A stretch of DNA of 64,000 nucleotides from Arachis hypogaea (Eukaryota > Streptophyta > Magnoliopsida > Fabales > Fabaceae), in contig NC_092043.1 in assembly GCF_003086295.3 (NCBI RefSeq), positions 49,752,598 through 49,816,597 on the forward strand. Reading direction: 5' to 3'. The notes under the pieces were generated by a model. It ran no database searches and was not told where the DNA came from. It saw only the letters and a list, made by a program, of their open reading frames with translations. Position numbers and translations under genes: made by a program. Below, piece by piece: positions 21,630 through 39,602 of the stretch (positions are counted from its first letter, which is position 1; the number at the start of each line of letters is the position of its first letter).

Positions 21630-24600
21630 CTGGTCATATAGCATTGCCCTAATTGAATATAAAAGCTATCAAGTGCACTAATAATACAAATTCCTTATCA
21701 TTATCAAAACCGATACCTAATCTAATCTTTTGCCAAAGATGAGGGAAATGAATTATGTTTGTCTTGAAATATATTGGTTGGCCGAAAAAACTACATGAAT
21801 TGGTGAGTGAAGAGTGGAGTTTGCTCCAGGCTTTAAATCATTTGAGTCATGGCTGATGACGTTCCTAATCATTTTTACGCGTTCAAGAATTAATGAAGTG
21901 GAGCACTATCTAGATTCTAGTTCAACAAGTGTCACATAATTTCGTGTTGCTACAATTAACAAATGTTCTGAAAGCTCGATGATCACACGTTGAATGAAGT
22001 GGCCAAAACACTGGTTTTAAAGTTAAATAGTTTAATATCGTTGGGTGTTTCGTTTGTTTTTGTGTCTACTTAATTCATATAAAAAGGACGTTTTATTTTT
22101 TCAATATTAGAGAGATAAAAAAAATCAGAACTTGTTTTATTTAAATAAAATAAGTTCGAACTATTTTTTATTTTTTTTGTTACAAAATATTTTTGTTTTT
22201 TCAAATAAAAATTTTTTTAACGAGGTTCATCTTAAAAGTGTCTTAGCTTGTGCTATGATAGTATTTATTTCTCTTTATATTAGCTTTGTGTGGCTGATTT
22301 AGTTAAATCTCCCTCTAATTTCGAAATATATAGTTTACCTATAAAAAAAAGTATAATATAAAGTTTAATCAAAATGTAACTAAATTATTCACATACATAT
22401 TGGGAGATATATAAAAACAACAATATAATACATTTGAAAATTTAAATGACGAAGTATGTAGATTTCACTATATATTCTTTTTGTTTTCCCTACTAAATAC
22501 TACGATAAAAATTTCATCTCACATTATTTAGACTATAAACTTATGGATCAAGCTCCACTAAAGTGAAAAAGTTAATAAAATAATAAAATAATATTTTAAT
22601 TACCTTTAAATTAAGATAATAAAATTTATAAATAATAAAAGTTACAAATTAAAAGATAACATGCATTACTTTATAACTTTACTAACACACTTACTTTAGA
22701 CAATTTTTTTTCTTCGATAATGTGGGTATATGTTTTATCGTGGTAAAATTGTTAATATTATTATTAATGAAATAATTTCTTTTAAAACCTACTGCAACAT
22801 ATTCTTTTTAGCTTTGGGTTTTTTCCCCTTAATTTTGTTCTATGAATAGGATATGCACCATCAATAACACTATTTATGTAAAAATATTATTATTAATTAA
22901 TTATATATTTAAATTATTTTTTAATTAATAAAATAAAAAGAGAATGCATGTTAGTTTTTAAAGAAATACTAATATCAAATTAATGTCTATTATAAAGGAT
23001 ATATAAATAGCGGAATTGTATGTACCATTAAAGTGATTAAACACAAATTCTCATTTATAGAAACTTTGATGTGTTGAACAGTTTTCAAAACTTTAAGATT
23101 TTCTATATTCAACGACACTTTCCAAATAGCTCTAAGAATCGATCACCGGACCAACCAATTAAATTGGTCCATTCGGTATGATTTTCTGAGCAATAGAGTT
23201 AACAAGATCTCTTCCAAGGAGAACGAATTTCAACATCAATTAAGAATTAGTTTCACATCTAATATTTGGCTCAATCAGTTTGGGATTCGGATCACCAAAA
23301 GTGTACACAAAAAAGGTCATGACAAAAAAGAGCATGCCGAAGGCGAAATTCCTTATAATGTTATTTCTCTTTATCTTAACTGCACGAGCAATTCATCTAG
23401 AAGAGAATCAGAATTAAAATTTGGAGCGCCAATAATTAATTCGCGTGTCAATATCTCATTGATTAAAGTTGCTTTATTTGAACTACTCTTATTGTCATGA
23501 TTGTGCATGATAAATAGGAGAATAAACAGCTTAAAGCTTAGGGAGAGAAAAGAAAAACAGATAACCATACACACCAAAGATAAGATGTCTACGATGTAAA
23601 ATTTTTATGCATTTTCTTGAAAGCACAACTATTTCTATCTCCATTTAACAAGATATAATTAATGAATAATATTAGAGAACCAATACTATCGCAGCTACTT
23701 TAAACCAATATTATAGTAGACTTCCAAAAAGCTCAGTGCAAAGCCGGCAAAAAATTAAGTTTTTATTGAATTTGAATTTTAGATGTTTTTTATAATTGAA
23801 TTTCATATTTTTTTTATTTTTTAAAATTTCATATATTTTTTTTCTAATGCTAAGTGTTGACTATATAATATTGGCTCTCAAGACTTCTAAAAATTAATCA
23901 ATAAATTATATTTATATCTTCATACCCAATGGTTAAACTTTCTTTCCTCTCACTCTAAATACCCTCTTAGGTGTATTTCCAAATTTTATTACCTTTGCTT
24001 TTAAAAGGAAATAAAAAAGTTAACGAATATTAGAACGTTAATATATTAAAATTAAATTCTTATTCTTTCTCCCATGCGTGTATTCTTGGTTGCTTCTCTT
24101 TCAATGCTTGAGAAACAATCTTTTTTTCTCTTTTCTATTTCTTTGGGTGCATTTCATATGTAGGATTTGATACCTTTTCAATCTGATGCTTTGATTTTGG
24201 TACACGATTCCCGGTGCATGAACATCCCAACTTTAACAAGTGGTTTGTCGGCAAAAGAGGAATTCACCTGTTGCATATGTGCCATTACTTTCCCCTCAAA
24301 TATATACCCTTAAAATTCAAAATTCAAATATTCATGAGACCATTAACGGCAAAAGAAGTGGTATGATGAACTCACTAATAGTAGACTTTAGCAGTGAAGA
24401 ATTTTCTGAATTCAACATTTTCTTGTTCATTCCAATACCAAATACAATCTAAATACATCCACAAAGTGCATTTCGTAAAAGAAAATATATAATAAGAATA
24501 CATGGTGTGATAGGAGCCAACTTTTGCTCTATAGAAGAAAACATGGACTTGTAACAAAAATATTTTTCAGGCCGAACGAAGCACCTAGAAAAAACAAAAA

Positions 24601-24801
24601 GAACATGAACACAACACAAGGAAATGATAATCATAAGGGTTGATAAGATGATCTTACTGGAGAACCCTTCTTGAGCATTAGCAGAATGCAAGAGTTCTTG
24701 ACCCTTTAGTCGAATTAATCAATTCATGGTACCTCGGAGGGTTGAGGGTAGCACATTGATCAAATAAATTGAACATTTTAATATGTACAGTTTTCACATG
24801 A
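21630..24801. other. Intergenic DNA and copine 3' region
   Basis: Mostly AT-rich with no recognised gene. A 32-codon plus-strand ORF at 23319-23417 has a signal-peptide-like pattern (KFLIMLFLFILTARA) but no further coding sequence. The last few hundred bases before 24802 are probably the 3' untranslated region of the minus-strand copine gene. Confidence 0.4.
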
Positions 24802-31194
<6,393 letters not shown>

Positions 31195-31462
31195 TGGAAA
31201 TTGGCGGCGGTTTGAAACGAAGTGAGTTGACTCAGTAAGTGAGTGTTATGCGTCAAAATGAGGAAAGAGAATGTGAGCCGAAAACGGAAACTGCGTAACC
31301 AAAGGGAACGAAACTGGAGAAGACTACAGTCACTACTCACTACACAGACTCGGTGAATTTTGTATTTCAATAAAAAAAAAAAAAGAGTGTTGCTAAGGAG
31401 CCAATTGTCATTGTAAATTTTAAAAAGTTAAATTTAATCGGATTTGTAGAGTTTTTTAGAGT

Positions 31463-31552
31463 ATTTGAGAATGTTCTAAATGGTTCTGGAACGTTCTAAA
31501 ATGTCCTAGAAGGTTCCGGAATATTCTAGAAGGTTCTATAATACTCTATAAG
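31463..31552 (+). promoter_or_regulatory. Phased heat-shock-element-like array in the 5' LTR
   Basis: Eighteen consecutive 5-bp units can be read as nTTCn or nGAAn; eleven are exact (for example gTTCt gGAAc gTTCt and aGAAg gTTCc gGAAt aTTCt aGAAg gTTCt) and most others differ by one base. Alternating inverted TTC/GAA pentamers are the binding site of heat shock factor trimers. The array lies about 150-240 bp upstream of the LTR TATA box, a suitable promoter position. Heat induction is inferred, not shown. Confidence 0.7.
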
Positions 31553-31703
31553 ACCATAGAGTATTCTAAAAGAGTGTAGATATATATAGAAGTATACAGA
31601 GTGGTATGGAATAATCTAAAAACATTTAGAAAGTTGTGGTAGGATAGATATTTGTAAAGAAGGTTCTGGATGATTAATCTCGACCATTGAGGAGATGGAT
31701 GGC

Positions 31704-31711
31704 TATAAATA
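31704..31711 (+). promoter_or_regulatory. LTR TATA box of the chromovirus
   Basis: TATAAATA within GGCTATAAATAGGGATG; the same string lies at 35594-35601 in the 3' LTR. Confidence 0.7.
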
Positions 31712-31931
31712 GGGATGAGAATTAGAGTATGTGTGTGTGAATCATTTGTAACCACCACTCGAATAATAAAGTGTTCTTTCCACCAAAGCTTCATTTCTCT
31801 TGTGTTCTCCTGTGTTCTTAGCTTTCTTGCTAAGTATTGAGGGTTAGGCTGACTTGGTCTTAGCTCAAGAGGTTGAGTAAATCCGAGTGCCGGCACGGTA
31901 GCGTTGGAGTGTGTCCAAGGCCGTGACAATT

Positions 31932-31943
31932 TGGCATCAGAGC
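31932..31943 (+). other. Primer binding site of the chromovirus
   Basis: TGGCATCAGAGC, three bases after the 5' LTR, is one base different from TGGTATCAGAGC, the usual plant initiator-methionine tRNA primer site. Confidence 0.8.
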
Positions 31944-31977
31944 AAGGTTCGAGAGGGAGCACAAGTGGTTTGTGGGT

Positions 31978-33020
31978 ATGACTTCTAGTGTAACCATGGA
32001 GCATGTCGAGTCTCAAAGGGGAAGGAATGCTATTCCTTCTCAATGGGGAGGCAAGAAGGTCCGTTCTTCAAGTGAGCCTAGAGGTAAGGACTCTAACTTC
32101 TTAGATGAAAGAGTTTCTATGTTGGAAAATGTTCTATCCTCTATGGATGAGCGGTTCCAAAGGATAGAACATGACAAGGAGACCCTCGAGGCTCACGTGT
32201 TGGGAGAACTAGATGCTTTCAAAGAAAGCATGCTCCAATCGAAGAAAAGCTTGAGAATTCCTTGAAACTATTTGAGGAATTTCGAGTTTGGTTCGAGGAG
32301 GCAAAATCTCAACCAACCATTATAAGGGAGACAACAAAGATTGATCTTTCAAAGCCAAAGGAGTTCAAGGGCGTGAGGGACGCTCGAGAGGTGGAGAACT
32401 TCCTATGGCAAATGGAGAGGTACTTTGAAGGCCAAGGGGTGGTCGAAGAAGCAATAAAGGTACGCACTGCAGCTCTCTATCTTTCTGATAATGCTACTTT
32501 GTGGTGGAGGAGAAAGTGCGTAGAAACTTGCAACATAACCACATGGAAAGATTTCAAAAGGGAGTTGAAAAGACAATTCTCCCCTGAGAACGTGGTTTAT
32601 GAAGCAAGGAAGAAGTTGAGGGAGTTGAAGCACAAGAGTACGATTAGCGACTACATAAAGGAGTTCACTACTCTCACACTTCAAATCCCCAACTTAGCAT
32701 CAGATGATGCATTGTTCTTCTTCATTGATGGACTCCAACTTTGGGCAAAGCAAGAAATACAAAGAAGGAATGTTAAGGATGTCGATGAGGCCATCGTCGT
32801 GGCCGAATCACTCACTGAGTATCATAGGGAATACTCTAAACCCAATTCTTCTTCCAAGCCTAGTTCTACTAAAGGTGGGGGAGACAAGGGGAAGAGTTGC
32901 TCAACCAAGAAGGAAGGAAAATACTCTTCAAAGAAAGAGTACGAGGAAAAGAAGAAGGCTTTCGTGCCCAAAGGAGGATGCTTCGTGTGCAAGTGACCAC
33001 ACCAAATGAAGGACTGTTCC
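31978..33020 (+). pseudogene. Chromovirus gag, broken
   Basis: ATG at 31978 (MTSSVTMEHVES) opens a coiled-coil-like N-terminus. A one-base frameshift near 32240 moves the reading to the frame used from 32262 on. The central region (FKGVRDAREVENFLWQMERY, then TLWWRRKC, WKDFKRELKRQF) is a Retrotrans_gag domain. A lysine/serine linker leads to a zinc knuckle starting GGCFVCK, cut by TGA at 32994-32996, with the HQMKDC remainder encoded just beyond. It would normally coat the element RNA. Confidence 0.85.
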
Positions 33021-35277
33021 AAGTTAGGGACTCTGGCATCTATCGCCGAGGAACGAGAAGTCAAACTCAAGTAACTGAGTGTGTTGGATCCATCCAACAC
33101 ATAAATACTGTGAAGGGCAAAGAGGCAAGCACTGCATAAAAGAAAGGCTTGATGTATGTCAAAGCATTTATCAATGAAAAACCTGTCATGGCTATGATCG
33201 ACACTGGTGCTACACACAACTTCATCACGCCTGATGAAGCAAAGAGGCTTGGGTTGAAGATCACCGAAAAGAATGGCTGATTCAAACACGTGAATACCAA
33301 GGGTGAACCCCTCAAGGGAGTAGCAAAAAGGGTTGAGATGACTCTTGGTTCTTGGAAAGGCCTTGTGAATTTTTCTGTAGCACCCATGGATGATTTTAAA
33401 ATAGTCATCAGACTCGATTTACAAAGGAAGGCAAATATAATACCTATGCCATACTACAACATAGTATGCGTAATGGAGAAAGGGTCTCCATGCATGGTCC
33501 CTACAATCTCAAAAGTTGGAGGAATCCCGATGCTCTCGACCATGCAACTCAAGAAAGATTTCAATAAGGGGAAGATGATGTCTTTGCTACAAGAGGAGTC
33601 AACGTCCAAAGGAGAAGTTGTTCCCCCTAAAATCAAGGAAGCCCTTGAAGAAAATAAAGATGTGATGCATCCCGAGTTGTCAAAACAACTACCACCTAGG
33701 AGGAAGGTGGACCACAAGATTGAATACAAGTCAAGCAAGACTAATGTGGTAGCAGATGCGCTGAGTCGCAAAGCTGAGTTGGCGGCCATTTCTATGGTTG
33801 AAGGAGATATTGTGCATACCATCAAGGAAGGGTTGCATCACGATCCATTAGCCAAGAAGTTGGTGGAGTTGGCTAGAGAAGGTAAGACTAAAAGATTTTG
33901 GTTAGAAAATGACCTTCTCTACATAAAAGGGAGAAGAGTATACGTTCCTAAGTGGGAAAATCTGAGAAGGAAGTTGATAAGAGAATGCCACGACACCAAG
34001 TGGGCTGGTCACCAAGGTCAGCGAAGGACCTTGGCACTCATTGAATCTTCTTATTATTGGCCTCAAATGAGAGATGACGTCGAGAGCTATGTGAAGACTT
34101 GTCTTGTTTGCCAACAAGATAAGATTGAAAATAAGACACCAAGCAGGTTGTTGGAACCTCTGCCTCCATCAGAGCGACCGTGGAAAAGTGTCTCTCTGGA
34201 TTTCATCTCTGCCTTACCGAAATCTGAGGGGTTTGGATCTATTCTCGTGGTAGCGGATCGATTTTCGAAGTATGCTACCTTTATACCCGCCCCTACTGAC
34301 TGCACTGCAGAGGAGGTAGCACGACAATTCTTCAAGAATGTGGTGAAATATTGGGGATTGCCTAAGAGCATCATTAGTGATCGAGATCCACGCTTCACAG
34401 GATGACTATGGACATAGCTGTTCAAACTCCTTGGGTCGGAGCTTCATTTTTCAACAATCTTCCATCCTCAAATCGATGGGCAGACTGAGAGAGTGAATGC
34501 CTTGCTCGAGTGTTACTTAAGGCATTTCGTAAGCGCTAATCAGAAGGATTGGACAAAACTCCTAGACATTGCTCAGTTCTCATACAATTTGCAAAGGAGT
34601 GAGTCTACAGGGAAGAGTCCGTTCGAGATTGTGACTGGACAACAGCCACTTACGCCTCACTCTCTTTCTTCCTCTTACTCAGGAAAGAGCCATGGAGCTT
34701 ATCATATGATTAAGTCTTGGGGAGAACAAGCAGATGTTACTCATTCTTACCTCGACAAAACTGCAAAGAAGATGAAGAAATGGCAGATAAGAAGAGGAGG
34801 CATGCAAGCTATCAAGTGGGAGACAAGGTAATGATTAAACTTCCTCCACAACAATTCAAAGCCTTTCGCAAGGTTCATAAGGGCTTAATCCGCAAATACG
34901 AAGGGCCATTTGAGATCATTGGACGTGTTGGGGAGGTTGCTTACAAAATACAATTCCCTCCCTCTATGAAGATCCACCCGGTCTTCCATGTGAGTATGCT
35001 TAAACCATATCATGAAGACCAAGATGAACCGAGTAGAGGTGACTCGAGTCGTGCTCCGCCTGTGGTGATTAGATCCTTTGATAAAGAAATCGAAGAGATC
35101 TTAGTTAATCGCGTCGTACGACGAAGAGGAGTACCACCAAGTATCCAATACTTGATCAAGTGGAAAGGACTCCCGATAACCGAAGCAAGCTGGAAAACTT
35201 ATGAAGATCTGTGGCAATTCCAAGAACACCTACAGCGCTATCATGAACAGAACGCGACGAGGACGTCTGCGCATTAG
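33021..35277 (+). pseudogene. Chromovirus protease-integrase-chromodomain with RT/RNase H deleted
   Basis: A protease motif MAMIDTGATHNFI lies near 33187. The RT N-terminus (ELSKQLPPRRKVDHKIE) is then fused in frame at about 33724 to the last residues of RNase H (NVVADALSRK), so the catalytic RT and RNase H are gone. Integrase follows with HHCC (WAGHQGQ ... CLVCQQDK), the catalytic Asp in SLDFISALPK and Asp in IISDRDPRF, then TGA at 34403. The rest of the core (HPQIDGQTERVN) continues after it. After a further frameshift near 34720-34830, the C-terminus carries a chromodomain (EIEEILVNRVV ... YLIKWKG ... SWKTYEDL) ending at 35275-35277. Stops also occur at 33136 and 33278. Confidence 0.88.
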
Positions 35278-35288
35278 GTGGGGGAGAA
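35276..35288 (+). other. Polypurine tract of the chromovirus
   Basis: AGGTGGGGGAGAA directly precedes the TG of the 3' LTR. Confidence 0.75.
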
Positions 35289-35818
35289 TGTTACGGTAAA
35301 TTTTAGAAAGTTAAATTTAAACGTGTTTGTAGAGCTTTCTGGAGTATTTGAGAATGCTCTAGATGGTTCCGGAACGTTCTAGAATGTCCTAGAAGGTCCC
35401 GAAATACTCTAGAAGACCATAGAGTATTCTAGAAGAGTGTAGATGTATATAGAAGTATAAAGAGTGGTATGGAATAATCTAGAAACATTTAAAAAGTTGT
35501 GGTAGGATAGATATTTGTAAAGAAGGTTATGGATGATTAATCTAGACCATTGATTAGATTTAATCCTAACCATCCATTGAGGAGGTGGATGGCTATAAAT
35601 AGGGATGAGAGTTAGAGTATGTGTGTGTGAATCATTTGTAACCACCACTTGAGTAATAAAGTGTTCTTTCCACCAAAGCTTCCTTTCTCTTGTATTCTCT
35701 TGTGTTCTTAGCTTTCTTGCTAAGTATTGAGGGTTAAGTTGATTTGGTCTTAACTCAAGAGGTTGAGTAAGTCCGAGTGCCGGCACGGTAGCATTGGAGT
35801 GTGTCTAAGGCCGTGACA
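35289..35818 (+). repeat. 3' LTR of the chromovirus
   Basis: TGTTACGG to CCGTGACA. Carries the second heat-shock-like array at 35346-35435 and TATA box at 35594-35601. Confidence 0.9.
35346..35435 (+). promoter_or_regulatory. Phased heat-shock-element-like array in the 3' LTR
   Basis: The same 18-unit, 5-bp phasing as in the 5' LTR, with about nine exact nTTCn/nGAAn units (notably aGAAt, then gTTCc gGAAc gTTCt aGAAt). The matching units are partly different from those of the 5' LTR, yet the 90-bp length and phase are kept. A read-out promoter here would point toward 36 kb. Confidence 0.65.
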
Positions 35819-36199
35819 CAATGGCTTAAGCGTACAATATGTACAATGGGCTAAATATTTGGTCTATGAATAAAATGAACATCACTTATACTATCCAGAA
35901 GAACCAGATACCCAGGATAATAAACATCTCATGTCATAAAACCACTCATCTTAAAAATTTAATCTAATTTTGGGGTTCACCAAGGATTCAAACTCTTGAC
36001 CTTTTGGATCTAGAGTTCTAATACCATATCATGAATCCACTCATCCCAAAAGCGTAACCTAATAGGACAATGTAACACTAATGGTCATATTTCTAATACT
36101 TCCTAAACCTCCATTGTCCATATTGTACGCTTAAGTCATTGGCTCATTATACTTTCCCAAAATATAAATAAATAAACCAACTTACCCCTTGTGGCTAAT

Positions 36200-36646
36200 T
36201 TTTTTGTATGTTGAAAAAATGTTGGTATAATACTCCATTATTGAATTTTATAATGTTTTTTAAAATTGTAGGAGTAAAATAATACGTCCTCTTGTATTGT
36301 ATGTTTTTAAAAGGAGAGTGCTAAATAAATTATGACTATTTTGAACAACATGAATAACTACCAATCAAATAAAAACACACTATATATCTAAATTAATTAT
36401 CTAAATTTTAATATTAAAATAATTATTCATACACCTAGTGAAATGAACATCCGATATATCTATTATTCACATTATTTAATATTTTCATTGTCTACCCATA
36501 ATTTTTTTAAAATATACAATACAAGGGGGCGTATTGTCAATACAAGGAGGCATATTGTCTTGCTCCCACAATTTTAAAAAATACCATAAAATTCAATAAT
36601 TGAGTATTGCACCAACATTTTTTTAATATGTAAAAAAATAAAAAAT
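36200..36646. mobile_element. Inverted-repeat MITE with ~110-bp arms
   Basis: The left arm 36200-36312 and the complement of 36500-36646 share AAAAAATGTTGGT, TTATTGAATTTTAT and TTTTTTAAAATTGT in the same order. The centre (about 36330-36500) is related to the separate MITE at 39417-39602, so one element may be nested in the other. Target duplication not resolved. Confidence 0.6.
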
Positions 36647-37239
36647 ACTATTTGTACACCAAAATCAGCCACCAATGTATTTATATATAAATACATATGT
36701 GATTTAATTTATTTTCAATATGTATTTATAGTCCAGCATGTATTTTATATTAGTGATTGATTTTGGTGTATACGTAGTATAACCCTAAAAAAATAAAGTT
36801 ACGCATTCTACTAACTACTAAGAGATACCGTAGGCAACTAAGAGAAAAGAAATAAAAATAAAAAAAATACCTCCTTGTACTAACTACTAAAGATATGGTA
36901 GGCAACTAAATAAAAAATATTAAAATAAAAAAACAATCGTATAAATATTTACGTTAATAAATTATAATTTAAATAACATAATTTTTTTATATTCGCCTAA
37001 AATTACAAATTCAAATCTTATTCTTATCTTTAAAAAAAATCATATAAATATTTACACATAACTATAGGTATTATTTATCTCTTTTTTCATATATATTTAA
37101 AATTTTTGATATATATTTTAAATAAGTGGTTAATTTTATAATTAATTTTAATATATACATCACATAATTAATTTTTAATTTTTAATTTGTATTTTATGAA
37201 GATAAGTCGATAACCAATATTTTGTATCAATTCCGTTAC

Positions 37240-37410
37240 ATTACCAACAACATTTATGTCAACATCTGTCAACTCTTATTTATAATTGTGTTTAATGGAA
37301 GTGTATTTGTGGATGTGTCTAATAAAAATGTATTTTTTATAACTGTGTTTAATAGAAGTGTCTTTATAGATATATTTTTTGAAGTGTCTCTTTATATATG
37401 TGTTTAAAAT
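37240..37410. repeat. Degenerate minisatellite, GTGTCT-type units
   Basis: GTGTnTnT-like strings recur about every 18-20 bp (for example GTGTTTAATGGAAGTGTATTT and GTGTTTAATAGAAGTGTCTTT, each 21 bp or less per unit). In reverse complement it matches the AAGACAC repeat at 62405-62620. Confidence 0.5.
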
Positions 37411-39416
37411 ATAATAATTAACCATTGTTAATAATAAATTGACAGATAATATGTTAGTACCCTATACTTTTCTATTTTGTATATACTTAGTCTGATGTTT
37501 TTTATTTAATTTATTTTTTTAAATAAAAGTTTTTCTCCATTTACAGAAAAAAGAGATCACATATTTAGTTAGTTGATTTTTTTATAAAAAATAAAAATAT
37601 TATATATACATAAAATTTAATTATTAAATCAGTTATTTTATATTTTATATTAGTAATCGATTTAGTAATTAAATTTTAATATACATATCTGAAAAAGACA
37701 TAATCCTCAATTCAACTCATCGAAAGTAAAGCTAAATTAGGGAAAGTAAAGCAAAATTATGGATAAATCTTACTTGTAAGGTAGAGAATTCTTTGCTGCA
37801 TATTATCTAATTCCTTTAAGAAAAATCCAATCCCCTTATTACTAGCCTATTTTAATCTTTTAGATTGATGAGTTATATTATTTTAGTCTTTGATTTTTTT
37901 AATTACTACAATTTAGTATTTTAAATTTAAAAAAATGTATTAATATAATTTTTTGTGTATTTTCTATCTTTCTAAACTCAATACTACTAATGACATGACT
38001 CAAGTTTTATTACGTTAGATATATTAAAACAGTGTTGTATGTGTATTAATGCTAAAAAAAGTATTAAATGATAGTATTTAAAGATTTGAATAATATTAAA
38101 ATATCATATTCCTCTCTTTTTAACAATTAATCCTCAAACAATATCGTTTAATACTTTCTTTAGCGTTAAAATACATACGATGTTATTTTAATATATCTAA
38201 TGTGATAAAATTTAAACTACTTCACTAATGACTTTAAACTCCAATAATAAAAAATACATGAAAAATCACTAAATTGTAATAATTAAAAAATTAAAAATTA
38301 AATCAATGCAAATTACCGATTTTAAAAATTAAAGTGGGGCTTATCTCCTTCTCAATCCTTTTTATTGTTGCAAAATATGTGGTCATTTACCTAACATTGT
38401 GTCATTAATTCTTAGGACAGTCAAGTCAAAAAACCCTTCAACAAGGCAACAAGGACTTGAGCTGTTGATTATAGCACCTCTAATAGTCATATCATAGATA
38501 ATATCATACCGAATGATTGGATAATCATGTCATATATTGTATAGTTATGTTAGAGTGAGAACTAAAGAATTTTTTTTGGTGACTAATGAAAAAAAAGGAG
38601 AACTAAAGAAATTTGGTATACAAAATTTTCTTCCAAGAAATATCTTTCATTATATCCATTCAAATAATTTGTTATTTATAAGATTTAAGATAAGAATATT
38701 TAAAATTTTTAGATTTTTGAAATTTGAGTCAAAATTTACTTTAAGAAAGTTTAAGAGAAGAACATTGAAATGTTTTAGATTAGGAGTGAATGCCTCTCTC
38801 TTCGCTCTGGATAATTTTTGGAAGGATTACGGGGCTCTAATAAAAGAAAATATCTATTTTTATTTTTAATATTTAATTTTATGAGATTGATTAGTCTATT
38901 TATTAATAATTTTTTAAGTGATATATTACTCACTAATATTAATATATCTTTTATTTAATTTTTATAAATAAATATAATTAAAAATTATTAATATTTTTTA
39001 TTTTACACAATAAATTTAGTCAATATATTTAAAAAATAACCAAAAAATAACTAAATGATCCTAACAATTATCCCCTAACAATTACCCCTATAATTATTCT
39101 TAAAAAACAATGAGACTCTTTACAAAAAAGAATATCAATCTTAGTTGGTTCTTATCGGATAAATTAACAGTTTAATATGCTACGTAGGTTAATTTCGTTA
39201 ATACAGAAAAAAATATTAACAGAGAGACTAATAAAAATAAAGATTAAGAATTAAAAATAATATTTTTTATTAAAGATCTTGTCTTTCGAAATAATTGTCA
39301 GAGGTGTTTAAATTTTTTTCTCTTTAGATTAGTGATTGAGAAAGTTTAAAAGTACTATTTTAAAGACTATCATGTAACAATGTAACATTGCTTAATATGA
39401 TACATGCATTTTGTTA

Positions 39417-39602
39417 GGTAGACAATAATTTTTATGAACAATGTGAATAATAGGCTCTAAAATTAGTCTAAAAAGTAAAAACACACAATACTCCCAAATT
39501 ACCCACCTAAATCTTAATATTAAGATAACTATCCACACACCTAGCAAGTTGAACATTTAATATATCTATTGTTTACATTGTTTAATATTTTTATTGTCTA
39601 CC
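39417..39602. mobile_element. Small MITE (186 bp) flanked by TA
   Basis: Imperfect 37-bp terminal inverted repeats begin GGTAGACAATAA at the left and in the complement of the right end. TA is present on both sides. No ORF. Related sequence lies at about 36330-36500. Confidence 0.6.

Larger units (their letters stand above)
31406..31928 (+). repeat. 5' LTR of the chromovirus
   Basis: Begins TGTCATTG (TGTTACGG in the 3' copy) and ends GCCGTGACA. Contains a heat-shock-element-like array (31463-31552) and TATAAATA at 31704-31711. Lacks about 27 bp present at 35546-35575 of the 3' LTR. Confidence 0.9.
31406..35818 (+). mobile_element. Degraded chromovirus (Ty3/gypsy with chromodomain)
   Basis: LTRs 31406-31928 and 35289-35818, CAAT duplicated at the ends, a Met-type primer site after the 5' LTR and a purine tract before the 3' LTR. 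The order gag, protease, integrase and chromodomain identifies a chromovirus. Nearly all reverse transcriptase and RNase H is missing: sequence passes from the RT N-terminus (RRKVDHKIE) straight to the end of RNase H (NVVADALSRK) at about 33724. Several stops and frameshifts occur as well. It is about 4.4 kb. LTRs differ by many substitutions and by a ~27-bp segment missing from the 5' LTR, so it is much older than the Tat element. Confidence 0.92.
31385..36158. mobile_element. Mutator-like MITE split by an LTR retrotransposon
   Basis: The pieces 31385-31405 and 35819-36158 together match the uninterrupted copy at 51659-51935. Left end GAGTGTTGCTAAGGAGCCAAT, right end as in the complement AATGAGCCAATGACTTAAGC. 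Terminal repeats share GAGCCAATG and CTTAAGCGTACAAT. The 4 bp CAAT is present on both sides of the retrotransposon (31402-31405, 35819-35822) but once in the other copy. The flanking A-run at the left hides a clean 9-bp duplication. Confidence 0.75.

Noticed and set aside
23371..23577. 68-codon minus-strand ORF
   Set aside because: No homology pattern and poor composition; AT-rich chance ORF.
31972..35277. Working chromovirus proteins
   Set aside because: Multiple frameshifts, stops at 32994, 33136, 33278 and 34403, and loss of RT make expression of active enzymes impossible from this copy.
38537..38869. 110-codon plus-strand ORF
   Set aside because: Biased to Phe, Lys, Ile and Arg as expected from AT-rich DNA; no domain or splice context.
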